NCBI RefSeq assembly: GCF_012275375.1 | Contig: NZ_JAAZQJ010000002.1 | Coordinates: forward strand, 62,001 to 126,000 | DNA from: Dyella sp. SG609 | GTDB taxonomy: Bacteria > Pseudomonadota > Gammaproteobacteria > Xanthomonadales > Rhodanobacteraceae | Length of the DNA: 64,000 bases | Reading direction: 5' to 3' | In this document: positions 1 through 9,135 of the stretch, piece by piece | How the letters are laid out: the number at the start of each line of letters is the position of its first letter | Numbering within the stretch: position 1 is the stretch's first letter | Notes under the pieces: model-generated | Database searches by the model: none | The model's input: only the letters and a program-made list of their open reading frames with translations | What the model was told of the DNA's origin: nothing | Program-made: the position numbers and the translations under genes

Positions 1-1
1 G

Positions 2-1069
2 GCGGCCATCCAGGACATGCCGACCGGCAGTGCGCCGTTCATGGCGCTGAGCAGCCTGCAGGGCGATGCGCCGTTGCGCATGGCCGCGGACCGGCTCTCC
101 GGCGAGATCTACGCCAGCGCGCAAAGCGCCTATCTGGACGACACGCGCATCATGCGCGATGCCGTGAGCCATCGGCTTGGCCAGGCCGATCCGGACGCCG
201 ATGTCGCAGGCGCCGTTTCCGGCCAGCGGGTCAGAACCCAATCGAATGGCCTGGCCTGGTGGGGGCAGTCCGTTGGCTCGTGGGGGCGCATGGACGGGAC
301 GGCCAACAGCGCGCCGATGTCGCGCACGACCGGCGGTCTCCTTGTCGGCGCGGACATGCCGCTGGGCGAGGGCGGTCGCTTGGGGATCGTCGGCGGCCGT
401 ACGCGAACCGCGCTCGGCGTGCCGCAGCGCGGCTCCTCGCTGTCCAGCAATGACGACTACGCCGGTCTTTACGCGGGCGGCTCGGTCGGCGCGCTGGCCT
501 TGGGCGCCGGCGCCGATTACACGCGGCATCGCGCGGACACCACCCGTCGCGTGGCGGTGGCCGATGCCGGCGGCAGCCTGTACAGCAGGGCGGCAGCGCA
601 TACCGCGGAGTTCTATGGCAACGCCGCTTATCGGATAGCCGTGAACGACGCGGTCGTCGAGCCGTTCGCCCAGGCGGCCTATGTCAAGCTGGCCACGGAT
701 TCGTTCCGGGAGCGCGGCGGCTCCGTGGCGCTGGCGGTCAGGAGCAACCAGCGCGCGGTGGTCTACACCACGCTGGGTACGCGCGCGGCCACGCACTTCG
801 TGTTCCAGGGCGATGCGTTCAACGCCTATGCCAGTGCCGGATGGCGCCATGTCTCCGGTGACCTGAAGGCGCGCAGCTCGCTGGCTTTTGCCGATACCGG
901 TGCGTTTGCCGTGTATGGATTGCCGATCGCGCGCAACGCTCTTGCGTTGAGCGCAGGCGTCGACGTGGCGGTAAACAGGAGCGTCAGGCTTGGCGTTTCG
1001 TACGATGCGCAGCTCGCCTCGCATACGAAGGATGCGTCGCTCAGGGCACAGTTGAGCTGGCGATTCTAG
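2..1069 (+). CDS. Autotransporter beta-barrel domain protein (5' end outside window)
   Basis: This is the C-terminal part of a type V autotransporter. The reading frame is open back to the left edge, so the start codon and passenger domain lie outside the window. An internal ATG at 17 is not a convincing start. The first residues hold the short conserved stretch that precedes the barrel (LSGEIYASAQSAYLDDTR, about residues 28-45 from the edge). About 280 residues of alternating polar/aromatic strands follow, ending in the outer-membrane signature LSWRF, with Phe as the last residue for BAM recognition. The family role is to translocate the passenger across the outer membrane. The passenger function cannot be read here. 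Confidence 0.9.
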   Translation, partial: AAIQDMPTGSAPFMALSSLQGDAPLRMAADRLSGEIYASAQSAYLDDTRIMRDAVSHRLGQADPDADVAGAVSGQRVRTQSNGLAWWGQSVGSWGRMDGTANSAPMSRTTGGLLVGADMPLGEGGRLGIVGGRTRTALGVPQRGSSLSSNDDYAGLYAGGSVGALALGAGADYTRHRADTTRRVAVADAGGSLYSRAAAHTAEFYGNAAYRIAVNDAVVEPFAQAAYVKLATDSFRERGGSVALAVRSNQRAVVYTTLGTRAATHFVFQGDAFNAYASAGWRHVSGDLKARSSLAFADTGAFAVYGLPIARNALALSAGVDVAVNRSVRLGVSYDAQLASHTKDASLRAQLSWRF

Positions 1070-1099
1070 AGCCGGCGCGCAGCCGCGGCACACCGAGGA

Positions 1100-1134
1100 G
1101 CCGCGGAGCGCGGACGAAGCCCGCACTCCGCGGC
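1100..1134. terminator. G+C-rich hairpin between convergent genes
   Basis: A 14-bp inverted repeat (1100-1113 with 1121-1134, one mismatch, 7-nt loop) lies between the converging stops of the autotransporter and the phosphodiesterase. There is no T-run, so it may slow polymerase on both strands rather than act as a classical intrinsic terminator. Confidence 0.5.
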
Positions 1135-1157
1135 CTGGTCAGTCAGGCCGGGTCAGA

Positions 1158-2378
1158 TCAGTTGCACAGATCGCGCTGGAAATCCGAGAGCGAACTGCTC
1201 CACTGCGAGTGGTTCATGTCGCCCATGATGTCGATGATGACGTAGTCGGGATTGGCGCTGTTGACGAAGTTCTGCTTGGCCTGGCGTGCGTTGAAGTTGA
1301 ATCCGGCAGCGCGCGGATCGGTGGACTGCCAGGTGTAGTACTTGCAGGAGCCGCCCTCGCGCCGGCCCGCATCGGGGTTCGGCACGATGGACATGGTCTG
1401 GCGGCCGTTGTGCCGCGCCCAGTTGATCGCTTCCCACGCGGCCTTGGTGGCATTGGAGTCGTTCCACGGCACGCTGGCGCTGACGATCGGCATCTGGGCG
1501 GCGTTGTCGTTGTGCTGCGCCTGGGCGCCGGCCCAGCAGCCCAGGAAGTCCGGGATGCTCAGCCAGGTCTGGAACGCGGCGATGCCGCGGTCGTCGTTTT
1601 CGGCCTCGGGGTCGTTCGAGTAGGCGGTCAGCTCGCCATCGTTGATCTGCGGAATGATCTTCAGCCCGTTCAGATGGTTATGCCAGGCGTATTGGTAGCA
1701 GGTGTCCGCGCCGTTATAGCGAGTGTCGTTGAACAGCGCCTTGCTGGCGAAGAACTTCAGGTAGACCGAATTCCTGGCGCCGCGGGATGCCCAGTTCTGG
1801 ACGATCTGGCCGGCCTTTTGCAGGATGTTCGGGTCCTGGATGTCGAGGATGATCATGAAGTCCCTGCTGCGCAGGATGTCGCCTCGATTGGCATTCAAGT
1901 AGCCCAGCAGGCCGTCCAGCGTCTGCATGTACGAGCTGAAGTCGCCGTCCGCGCCCCAGTTCACGATCTGGCCGTTCTTGCCGTAGACCTTGAGCTTGGT
2001 GTTCTGCCAATGATGCGCGTTGTCCTTGTCCACCCAGTGGGCGCCCGGCGGCCTGCCGCTCAGCGCACCGTCGATCGGGTTGTAGTTGCCGCCGGCGAAA
2101 TCGTCGCGGGTGGTGCGATTGGCGATCTGGTCGTGCGTCACCATGACCTGGCCATCGGAGGAAAGCCGCAGATCGAGCTCGACGCCCTTGAGCCCCATGT
2201 CGTAGGCGCGCTGAATGGCGAAAAAGGAGTTTTCCGGCAGATTCCAGCGATCGGTGGCGTCGTGAAAGATGCCGCGATGGGCCACCAGATGCGAGGCCGA
2301 GGCCAGGCTGGGCGCGAGCAGCGCCGTGGCAACGGCGGCCATCAGGCATTTGCTGAACTTATTGAGCGAAAGCTTCAT
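1158..2378 (-). CDS. Secreted PLC-like / GDPD-fold phosphodiesterase
   Basis: A 406-residue protein of the PLC-like phosphodiesterase (glycerophosphodiester phosphodiesterase) fold. The chosen ATG at 2378 begins a Sec signal peptide ending near SLASA and has GGAG about 11 nt upstream. A longer frame to 2465 adds 29 residues that would bury the signal. Mature-end motifs match the GDPD active site: VAHRGIFH (catalytic His), a PENS turn, the acidic pair in VELDLRLSSDG (metal ligands) and VTHD (second His). The body after about residue 100 is longer and more divergent than bacterial GlpQ, nearer to eukaryote-like PLC-like enzymes, so the substrate is open. Two adjacent Cys/Trp-rich stretches near the C-terminus suggest disulphides. 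It stands alone and converges on the autotransporter. Confidence 0.8.
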   Translation of the reverse strand: MKLSLNKFSKCLMAAVATALLAPSLASASHLVAHRGIFHDATDRWNLPENSFFAIQRAYDMGLKGVELDLRLSSDGQVMVTHDQIANRTTRDDFAGGNYNPIDGALSGRPPGAHWVDKDNAHHWQNTKLKVYGKNGQIVNWGADGDFSSYMQTLDGLLGYLNANRGDILRSRDFMIILDIQDPNILQKAGQIVQNWASRGARNSVYLKFFASKALFNDTRYNGADTCYQYAWHNHLNGLKIIPQINDGELTAYSNDPEAENDDRGIAAFQTWLSIPDFLGCWAGAQAQHNDNAAQMPIVSASVPWNDSNATKAAWEAINWARHNGRQTMSIVPNPDAGRREGGSCKYYTWQSTDPRAAGFNFNARQAKQNFVNSANPDYVIIDIMGDMNHSQWSSSLSDFQRDLCN

Positions 2379-2873
2379 AAACGAACGAACTCCAGTCGGT
2401 GGATAACGGTTGAAGGTTGGTTTTCGGTCGGGCATCGGTAAAACCAGGCACGCGGACGCCCGCAACGGCGCGAAGCGTCGAAGTTCGATTTCGATAAGCG
2501 GGTGGACATCCTTGTCCTAATGTTTTGTGGCGGCCGTCATGCCCGTTCGGGCCGCTTTGCGGTACTCGATTTACGTGAGGCGGCTAGAAGCCTCGCGATT
2601 AATTCGGGTGGCGATTCCTTTAATTGTGACGAGCTTTACTGCGCAGCTATTGAGCGTTTGGAAGGTGGCTTAATTACGCGGCCGGCGACATGTCCAATCA
2701 GGTCAATATCTGCTTTGAAGCGGAAATTGCGGAGAGATGCTCAAGCGCTGTTTCTGGTCCGCGCCGTCGCTGGAAAATGTCATAATCGCGCCGCGTTGAA
2801 TTCCTGGTGCAATGTCTTCTTCCGGGCCATCAATGGCCTGATGGAATATCGGTAAAACAAAAAACCTCAAGCC

Positions 2874-2901
2874 CGTCATTCCGGCCTGCGCCGGAATGAC
2901 G
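2874..2901. repeat. REP-like dispersed palindrome in a gene-free gap
   Basis: A perfect 11-bp inverted repeat, CGTCATTCCGG (2874-2884) and CCGGAATGACG (2891-2901), with a 6-nt CCTGCG loop. This core is a widespread intergenic repeat in Proteobacteria. It is the only structured element seen in 2379-2961, which otherwise holds the promoter side of the phosphodiesterase gene and no convincing gene. It lies about 60 bp beyond the ROK stop, so it may also form the 3' end of that operon's transcript. Confidence 0.75.
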
Positions 2902-2961
2902 CCTTGTAGCAAGTGGCCGGCCACCGCGCCATGCGCGATGGCAGCCATCGGCTCTACGTAT

Positions 2962-4128
2962 TCACTCGAACAGCCGCTCCTTCAGCGGCACCAGCGCGGC
3001 ACCGATCGCCGACGCATCGCCATTGGTTTCGGCCAGCACCAGCCTGGGGCGGTCGGGCCCCATGCCATAGCGATGGATCTCCAGAAAACAGGCGCGTTCG
3101 ATCAGCATGCGGCCCAGCGGCAACGGCAACTGGCCGCCGAACACGATGGCTTCCGGATCGAACAGCCCGGCCAGCGCATTGATGGTGCGGTTGAGCGCGG
3201 GCAGGCTGCGCTGGATCCAGCGCTCCACGCCGGGCCAGGTGGGATCGAAGCGCTGGCGCAGATCCTCCACCGAATCCACCATCACGCCGTGGGCCCGCAG
3301 CTCGTCCATCAGCGAGCGCAGGGTAGGGCGGTGCATGGCTTCCTCGGTGGTGAACAAGGTGAGCTCGCCGGCATTGCCATGCGTGCCGAACAGGGGCTTG
3401 CCGTCGAGCACGATGCCCGCGCCGAAACCGTAGTTGAAGGCGAGGTAGGCGAAGTTGCGCGCCCACAAGCCGGCACCCAGCAGGCTTTCGCCGATGGCGG
3501 CGGTGGTGGCGTTGTTTTCCAGCCATACCGGCAGGCGCAAGGCCTCTTCCAGGATCGGCGCCAGCTCGATCAGCGACCAGTCCTGCAGCGGCTCGGAGGC
3601 ATTGACCTGGCTGCGGCCGGCGATAAAGAAACCGGCGATCGCCACACCGGCGCCGATCAGGCGCTCGCGCGCCACGCCGTTGCGCGCCAGCATGCGCTCC
3701 AGCGCATCGACGATGGCGGCCAGCGAGGCCTTTCGATGCGTGGGCGGCGTGCGGATATGCACCTCTTCCAGCACGCGGCAGCCCAGGTCGGCCAGGCACA
3801 GCGTGATCGAATCGGTATTGATCGAGATGCCCACGCTGCAGGCCGCCTCGCGCACCAGTTCGATGCGCGGGCTGGGCTGGCCGCGCCCGTTGGGGATGGC
3901 GGCGCCGGCGCGCAGCAGGCCGCGCTCGATCAGCTGTTCGACCAGGCGATGCACCGATTGCTGGGCCAGATCGGTCTCGGCGGCGATAGCCGCGCGCGCG
4001 ATCGCGTCATGGCGGCGCACGATGTTCAGGATCATGCGTTCGCTCGGCGACAGCGCCAGTTCGCCCGGAGGTTTCGCGCGCGGCGCCTTCGCCGCGGTGC
4101 CTGCCGATTTTTTCCTGGTGGTGCTCAT
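2962..4128 (-). CDS. ROK-family transcriptional regulator
   Basis: A 388-residue repressor of the ROK (NagC/XylR/Mlc) type. After a basic, Lys/Ala-rich tail of about 25 residues comes a winged helix-turn-helix (ILNIVRRHDAIARAAIAAET, then QQSVHRLVEQLIERGLL, about residues 33-75). The sugar-kinase-like ROK fold follows, with GVGISIN-type and NYGFGAGIVLDG segments. The usual GHM and Cys-rich zinc signature is degenerate here (HGNAGELTLF), as in several ROK regulators that no longer bind zinc tightly. ATG 4128 is preferred over 4176 because it sits 4 bp after the stop of the upstream phosphatase gene. As last gene of the operon it is the likely local repressor of the transport cluster, responding to the imported sugar. 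Confidence 0.85.
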   Translation of the reverse strand: MSTTRKKSAGTAAKAPRAKPPGELALSPSERMILNIVRRHDAIARAAIAAETDLAQQSVHRLVEQLIERGLLRAGAAIPNGRGQPSPRIELVREAACSVGISINTDSITLCLADLGCRVLEEVHIRTPPTHRKASLAAIVDALERMLARNGVARERLIGAGVAIAGFFIAGRSQVNASEPLQDWSLIELAPILEEALRLPVWLENNATTAAIGESLLGAGLWARNFAYLAFNYGFGAGIVLDGKPLFGTHGNAGELTLFTTEEAMHRPTLRSLMDELRAHGVMVDSVEDLRQRFDPTWPGVERWIQRSLPALNRTINALAGLFDPEAIVFGGQLPLPLGRMLIERACFLEIHRYGMGPDRPRLVLAETNGDASAIGAALVPLKERLFE

Positions 4129-4132
4129 GGCC

Positions 4133-4954
4133 TCAACCGACCTCCGGATGCGATAAACGTGGCGCGCCCTGGGCATGGCCGCCGGCCAGCAGGATAGACC
4201 AGCAGGGCATGGCTGCCTGCATCAAGGCCGGCGTGCCCGCGGCGACACTCACCGTGCCCGCCTCGGCGGAAACGGTGGATTCGACCAGCAGCCCGGCTTC
4301 GCGGCACAGCGCCATGCCGGCGGCGATGTCCCAGGTGTGGGTGCGATCCTCGAAGTAGCCATCGATATAGCCGAGCGCCGCGAAGCCCAGGCCCACGCTG
4401 GCGCAGCGATAGCGGGCGCAGGTCCACTGGTGCTGCCGCAGATGCGCCTCGAGCGCCGCCGTCTGCGCGACATCCCAGCGCGCATTGCCGCCGATCGCCG
4501 CCACGCGCACCTCGGGAAACGGCACCGAGCGCCTGGCCGGCTTGCCGCCGACGAACAGGCCCAGGCCCGCGGCGGCGGCCAGGCTCATGCCCAGCGCGGG
4601 ATAGCAGATGGCGCCGACGACGGGCTCGCCATCGCGCACATATGCCACGGCCACGCCCCACAACGGCGAGCCGCGCAGGAAATGGCTGGTGCCGTCGATG
4701 GGGTCCAGCACCCAGCCGCAGGCAGCCGCCTCGCCGCCAAGCTCCTCGCCGACGATGGCTTCGCCGGGGACGTGCAGGGCCAGCTCGTCGCGCAACCGGC
4801 GCTCCACCGCCGTGTCCGCCTCGCTGGCGAAATCCATGCGTCCCTTGCTGCTGGCGGCCAGCTGTTCGCGCGCGCCGAAATAGCGGCGGGCGAGCTGGCC
4901 GCCGCTTTCGGCCACGCGCATGGCGAGGGTCAGGCGCGCCGGCAGGCCGATCAT
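4133..4954 (-). CDS. Inositol-monophosphatase-family sugar phosphatase
   Basis: A 273-residue cytoplasmic phosphatase of the Mg2+-dependent IMPase/FBPase fold. Metal and phosphate motifs are complete: GEE at 69-71, DPIDGT at 84-89, and the C-terminal WDIAAG motif carrying the third metal-binding Asp. The start overlaps the ABC ATPase stop (ATGA, 4951-4954), so the two are translationally coupled. Its place inside a sugar-import operon with a 2H phosphoesterase suggests it removes the phosphate left after a phosphodiester is cut, as AccG does in agrocinopine catabolism. That substrate assignment is inference. Family members also act on inositol, histidinol, glucosylglycerol and arabinose phosphates. 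Confidence 0.85.
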   Translation of the reverse strand: MIGLPARLTLAMRVAESGGQLARRYFGAREQLAASSKGRMDFASEADTAVERRLRDELALHVPGEAIVGEELGGEAAACGWVLDPIDGTSHFLRGSPLWGVAVAYVRDGEPVVGAICYPALGMSLAAAAGLGLFVGGKPARRSVPFPEVRVAAIGGNARWDVAQTAALEAHLRQHQWTCARYRCASVGLGFAALGYIDGYFEDRTHTWDIAAGMALCREAGLLVESTVSAEAGTVSVAAGTPALMQAAMPCWSILLAGGHAQGAPRLSHPEVG

Positions 4955-6033
4955 GCGGCGGTCTCCGCGCCATCGCCGGGGAGGCGTTCGCCGGTGGCCG
5001 GATCGAAGCGGCGGATCGCGGCCGGCGGGAAGCCCAGGCACAGCATCTCGCCGGGTCGATACGGGCGCCGGCTGCTGTCGATGGCGAGGACGCGCTGGCC
5101 GCCGATGCGCGCATAGACCACCCGATGGCTGCCGAGATCTTCCACCGCTTCCAGCGTGGCGGCGATGCCGCCCGGCACGTCCAGCACGATCGCCTCCGGG
5201 CGGATGCCGAGCACCACCGGCATCGCCTGGCCGGCGTGCTGGCGCATGCGCAGCCGGCCGCCGTGCTCGATGACGGCGTGATCGCCTTCGTGCCACGCGT
5301 CCAGCATGTTCATCGGCGGCGTGCCGATAAAGCCGGCGACGTACGCCGTGCGCGGCTGGTGATAGAGCGCCATCGGCGTATCGGCCTGCTCGACGCGCCC
5401 CTGGTTCAGCAGTACCACGCGGTCGGCCAGGGTCATCGCTTCCACCTGGTCGTGCGTGACGAAGATCGTGGTGGCGCCGATCTCGTCGTGCAGCCGGCGC
5501 AGCTCCACGCGCATGTCGTGGCGCAGCTTGGCATCGAGATTGGACAGCGGCTCGTCGAACAGCAGCACGCGCTGGCGGCGCGCGATGGCGCGGCCGATGG
5601 CGACGCGCTGGCGCTGGCCGCCGGACAGCTGCGCCGGCTTGCGTTCGAGCAGGTCGCGCAGGCCCAGCAGCTGCGCCGCCTCGCCGATGCGCCGCTCCCG
5701 CTCGGCGCGTTCGAGGCCGGCCAGCTTGAGCGCGTAGCCGATGTTGTCGCGCACGCTCATATGCGGATAGAGCGCGTAATTCTGGAAAACCATGGCGCAA
5801 CCGCGGTCCTGCGGCGCCATCCGCGTCACGTCGGCGCCGCCGATGCTCACCGTGCCGTGCTCGGCTTCCTCCAGGCCGGCAATCACCCGCAGCAGGGTCG
5901 ACTTGCCGCAGCCGGACGCGCCGAGCACCACGGTGAACGCCCCTGCGGCAAATTCGAGATCGAGCCGGTCGATGACCGCGCGCTGGCCGTAGCGCTTGCA
6001 CAGGCCGCGCACCTGGATGGCCGCGCCGCTCAC
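4951..6033 (-). CDS. ABC transporter ATP-binding protein (UgpC/MalK type)
   Basis: A 360-residue ATPase of the CUT1 carbohydrate importer class. Walker A GASGCGKST is at 38-46, the Q-loop at 84, signature LSGGQ at 136-140, Walker B LLFDEP at 157-162 and the H-loop His at 194. The C-terminal third is the MOI/TOBE regulatory domain typical of UgpC/MsmK/MalK, including VLGIRPE. The start is GTG 6033, overlapping the permease stop as GTGA. An apparent upstream ATG at 6138 lies inside the permease gene and is rejected. It powers the two permeases encoded just upstream. Confidence 0.95.
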   Translation of the reverse strand: MSGAAIQVRGLCKRYGQRAVIDRLDLEFAAGAFTVVLGASGCGKSTLLRVIAGLEEAEHGTVSIGGADVTRMAPQDRGCAMVFQNYALYPHMSVRDNIGYALKLAGLERAERERRIGEAAQLLGLRDLLERKPAQLSGGQRQRVAIGRAIARRQRVLLFDEPLSNLDAKLRHDMRVELRRLHDEIGATTIFVTHDQVEAMTLADRVVLLNQGRVEQADTPMALYHQPRTAYVAGFIGTPPMNMLDAWHEGDHAVIEHGGRLRMRQHAGQAMPVVLGIRPEAIVLDVPGGIAATLEAVEDLGSHRVVYARIGGQRVLAIDSSRRPYRPGEMLCLGFPPAAIRRFDPATGERLPGDGAETAA

Positions 6034-6920
6034 TTGCCCGCTCCGGTCACGCCGCGCACGAACCAGCGCTGGGTCAGGCCGATCACCAGCAGCGGCGGCG
6101 CCAGCGCGATCAGCGCGGCCGCCATCACCAGGTTCCATTCCGGCGGCTGGCCCGTTTCGGTGGGCAGGAAGCTGGCGATGCCAAGCGCGATGGTGCGCAT
6201 CTCAGGGCGGCTGGTGGCGACGAGAGGCCACATGTAGTCCTTCCAGGTAGTGAGAAACACGATGGTGCCGAGCGCGGCGAAATTCGCCTTCGACAGGGGC
6301 AGCAGGATGTCGACGAAGAAGCGCCATGCGCCGGCGCCGTCCATGCGCGCCGCCTCGGCGAGCTCCGCCGGCACGGTGAGGTAGAACTGGCGGAACAGAA
6401 AGGTGCCGGTGGCCGAGGCCATCAGCGGCAGCGACAGGCCGGCATAGCTGTCGAGCAGGTTCAGCGACACGCGCAGGTGCAGTCCGGTGCAGGCCGCGAG
6501 CACCGCGCGCAGCGGTTCGAGCAGATCGGAGGCCACGGCGTAAGTGGGCACGATGCGCACTTCCAGCGGCAGCAGCAGCGTGGCGAAGATGCCCCAGAAC
6601 ACCACGTGGCGCATGCGCGAGCGGAAGTACACCACCGCGAATGCGCTGGTCGAAGCCAGCGCCAGTTTGCCGGCCACCACGATCAGCGCCACCACCAGGC
6701 TGTTCAGCAGCATGTGCCCGATATCGGCGCGATGCAGCACCGCGGCGAGGTTCTCCAGCAGATGCCCGCCCGGCGCCAGCGCCAGGCCGTGCAGCAGGAT
6801 CTGCCGGCTGGTCACCGAGGCCGAGCACAGCGCCAGGTAGAGCGGCCCCAGCGCAAACACCAGACTGAGCATCAGCAGCAGCAAGGTGAGCAGCTTCAGT
6901 ACGGGATGGCGTTCGATCAC
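6030..6920 (-). CDS. ABC sugar permease, UgpE-like
   Basis: A 296-residue inner-membrane permease with six predicted transmembrane segments and the cytoplasmic EAA loop (ELAEAARMDGAG, then DILLPLSK) that docks on the ATPase. It ends with the RWFVRGVTGAGK tail characteristic of the UgpE/MalG side. The start is GTG 6920, sharing GTGA with the stop of the first permease. The longer frame to 7574 is out of register with the real upstream gene. Together with the 6917-7810 product it forms the heterodimeric channel. Confidence 0.93.
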   Translation of the reverse strand: MIERHPVLKLLTLLLLMLSLVFALGPLYLALCSASVTSRQILLHGLALAPGGHLLENLAAVLHRADIGHMLLNSLVVALIVVAGKLALASTSAFAVVYFRSRMRHVVFWGIFATLLLPLEVRIVPTYAVASDLLEPLRAVLAACTGLHLRVSLNLLDSYAGLSLPLMASATGTFLFRQFYLTVPAELAEAARMDGAGAWRFFVDILLPLSKANFAALGTIVFLTTWKDYMWPLVATSRPEMRTIALGIASFLPTETGQPPEWNLVMAAALIALAPPLLVIGLTQRWFVRGVTGAGK

Positions 6921-7810
6921 CGGAAGCCCTCCTGCCGCGCGCGGCGTTCCATGGCCGCGAACTGCGCCGCGATGGCGGCAAGCAGCAGGAGCATCAACAG
7001 CATCGACAGCGCCGAGGAGCCGGACAGGTCCAGCCCGACGAAGCCGTCGCGATAGGCCCGGTAGGCCAGGATGCCGGTGGCGCCGCCCGGGCCGCCCTGC
7101 GTCATGGTGTCGACGATGGCGAAACTGTTGGTGATGGAATCGACCAGGTTCATGGTCGCGACGAAGAACAGCTGCGGGCGGATCATCGGGATCTGGATAT
7201 CGAGCAGCCGGCGCAGCGGCCCGGCGCCGTCGATCGCCGCCGCGGCCAGATAGTCGGCGGGAATCGAACGCAGCGCCGCCACCAGCACGATGAAGTCGAA
7301 CGGAATCTGCGTCCAGGCAAAGGCGGCCACCACCAGGGCCATGGCCTGCGCGCCATCCAGATGCGGCTGCCAGACATGCGGCCACAGCCGGTTGAGGTAA
7401 GCCATCGGCCCGATGCCCGGGCTGGCGGCGGCGCGCAGGATCACGCCCAGCACGGAGCCGGCGACGGCGTACGGCCAGATCAGCAGATAGCGGAACAGCT
7501 TGCCGCTGCGGCGATGGAATTCCACCATCCATGCCAGCGCCAGCGCGGCCGCCACCGACAAGGCGACACCGCACAGCGAAAACACGGCGGTGCTGAGCAG
7601 CGATGCGTAGAGGCTGGCGTCGCCCAGTTCACGCCGGTAGTTGTCCAGGCCGACGAAGCGCGTGCAATGGCCGAACGGGCACTCCAGGTGCAAGGACCAC
7701 CACAGCCCCTTCCAGCTCGGCCAATAGAAGAACCACGCGATCAGCACCAGCTGGGGCAGGCCGAGCGCCAAGGGCATCCAGCGGCCGTGGAAGCGCGCGC
7801 TGGTCTTCAT
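6917..7810 (-). CDS. ABC sugar permease, UgpA-like
   Basis: A 297-residue inner-membrane permease with six transmembrane segments and an EAA loop (YLAAAAIDGAG, then DIQIPMIRP). The periplasmic stretch after the first helix contains two Cys (ECPFGHC). The segment TQGGPGGAT in the last loop is a hallmark of UgpA/MalF-type permeases. ATG 7810 overlaps the binding-protein stop as ATGA, so translation is coupled. Confidence 0.93.
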   Translation of the reverse strand: MKTSARFHGRWMPLALGLPQLVLIAWFFYWPSWKGLWWSLHLECPFGHCTRFVGLDNYRRELGDASLYASLLSTAVFSLCGVALSVAAALALAWMVEFHRRSGKLFRYLLIWPYAVAGSVLGVILRAAASPGIGPMAYLNRLWPHVWQPHLDGAQAMALVVAAFAWTQIPFDFIVLVAALRSIPADYLAAAAIDGAGPLRRLLDIQIPMIRPQLFFVATMNLVDSITNSFAIVDTMTQGGPGGATGILAYRAYRDGFVGLDLSGSSALSMLLMLLLLAAIAAQFAAMERRARQEGFR

Positions 7811-9135
7811 GGCTGGCTCCGTGCCGTGCCGGCATAGGTGGCCTGGAAGCGCGCGAGCAGCAGATTGCCGCGCGCCTGCGCATGCGCAAGGGCGTCGTCC
7901 ATGCTTTGCCGCCCGGCCAGGGCGCGCTGCACTTCCTCCTGCCAGATCAGCCGGAACAGCGACATGAAGCCCAGCCGCGCGCCGGCGCTGTAGGCATTGC
8001 CGGGCAGGGCCATCGAGGCCAGGCCGACGCGGATGGCGGCCGGCTCGCCCAGCGGCGAGGCTTCCAGCTGCCGCTGCGCCTCGCGCGTGAGCGGCAGATA
8101 GCCGGTGCGCGCGGAGAACAGCCGTTGCTGCCGCGGCTCGCGCAGATACGCCAGAAACCGCGCCGCCGCCGGATAGACGGCGGCAGGCTTGCCCTTGAAT
8201 ACCCATAGCGACGAGCCGCCGATGGTATTGCCGTAGCGGGCGGCGCCGGCATACGCCGGCAAGGGCCCGACCTCGGCGTCGACGATGCCGGCCTTGAGCA
8301 CGATGGCATACGAGCCGGTGGAGTCGAGCGACAGCGCGCATTCGCCATCGGCAAAGGCCAGGGGCTGATCGCCGGCATGCGTCAGCACCGCGGGCAGCAG
8401 CAGCCCTTGCGCATGCCAGCGCGCCACGTCGCGCATGTAGCGGCGGTGGATGCCGTCGGCAAACGCATAGCGCGCGGCAAGACCGTCGCGCCCATTGCCG
8501 GCGCTGGCGATCGGCGCACCGGCCGCGGCATTGACCTGGTCCAGCATCTTCCAGGGCGTGAAGTCGGCGACGGCGGGGCAGCTTTCGCCATGCGCCTTGA
8601 GCGCCCGCAGGGCCTGCTCGAACGCTTCCCAGGTCCGCGGCAGCCCGGGAATGCCGGCTGCCGCGAGCTTGCCGCGGTTGCCGTACAGCACCAGGGTGGA
8701 GGTGCCGAACGGCTGCGAGAACAGGCGGCCGTCCGCGGCGGCATAGTAGCGGCGGATGCCGTCCAGGTAATCGGCGTCGTCGACGGCCTGGCCGTTGTCC
8801 TTCATCAGCGCATCCACCGGGTAGATGGCTTCGCTGTGCAGCATGTCGGCGGTGCCGATGTCGTAGATCTCCACCAGCGCGGGGGGCTGGCCGGCGCGAT
8901 AGGCCGCCACTGCCTTGCGCAGGGTCTGCTCGTAGGTGCCTTGCGACAGGCAATGCACGTGGTCCTGCGGGTGGGTCGCGTTGAAACCGTCGCAGAGCTC
9001 GTCGATGGCCTGCGCGTACAGGCCGCCATGCGCATACCAGAATTCGACCTCCGCGGCCCGGCCGGCCAGCGGCGCCGCGGCGGCGAGCGCCCACAGCGCG
9101 CAGGCAAGCCGGCGTGCGGCCGCGCGGCCGATCAT
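7807..9135 (-). CDS. UgpB-like extracellular solute-binding protein
   Basis: A 442-residue periplasmic binding protein with a Sec signal peptide ending at about residue 27 (GRAAE). Line by line it resembles UgpB more than maltose-binding proteins: VEFWYAHGG at the start, GTYEQTLRKAVAAYRAG, the ligand-site stretch SQPFGTSTLVLY, FTPWKML, and TGYLPLTREA near the C-terminus. In E. coli the UgpB pocket binds sn-glycerol-3-phosphate and glycerophosphodiesters, so a phosphorylated ligand is plausible here, although the contacts cannot be verified by eye. ATG 9135 overlaps the stop of the 2H phosphoesterase gene (ATGA). Confidence 0.9.
   Translation of the reverse strand: MIGRAAARRLACALWALAAAAPLAGRAAEVEFWYAHGGLYAQAIDELCDGFNATHPQDHVHCLSQGTYEQTLRKAVAAYRAGQPPALVEIYDIGTADMLHSEAIYPVDALMKDNGQAVDDADYLDGIRRYYAAADGRLFSQPFGTSTLVLYGNRGKLAAAGIPGLPRTWEAFEQALRALKAHGESCPAVADFTPWKMLDQVNAAAGAPIASAGNGRDGLAARYAFADGIHRRYMRDVARWHAQGLLLPAVLTHAGDQPLAFADGECALSLDSTGSYAIVLKAGIVDAEVGPLPAYAGAARYGNTIGGSSLWVFKGKPAAVYPAAARFLAYLREPRQQRLFSARTGYLPLTREAQRQLEASPLGEPAAIRVGLASMALPGNAYSAGARLGFMSLFRLIWQEEVQRALAGRQSMDDALAHAQARGNLLLARFQATYAGTARSQP

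Noticed and set aside
1158-2378. Treating the secreted GDPD-fold enzyme as the UgpQ of the Ugp-like operon
   Set aside because: It is exported, separated by 583 bp with a repeat, and convergent with another gene. The 2H phosphoesterase is the better candidate inside the operon.
2502-2855. A 117-codon plus-strand ORF in the gap after the phosphodiesterase
   Set aside because: Composition is unlike neighbouring proteins, there is no ribosome site, and it ends just before a REP-like repeat. Judged spurious.
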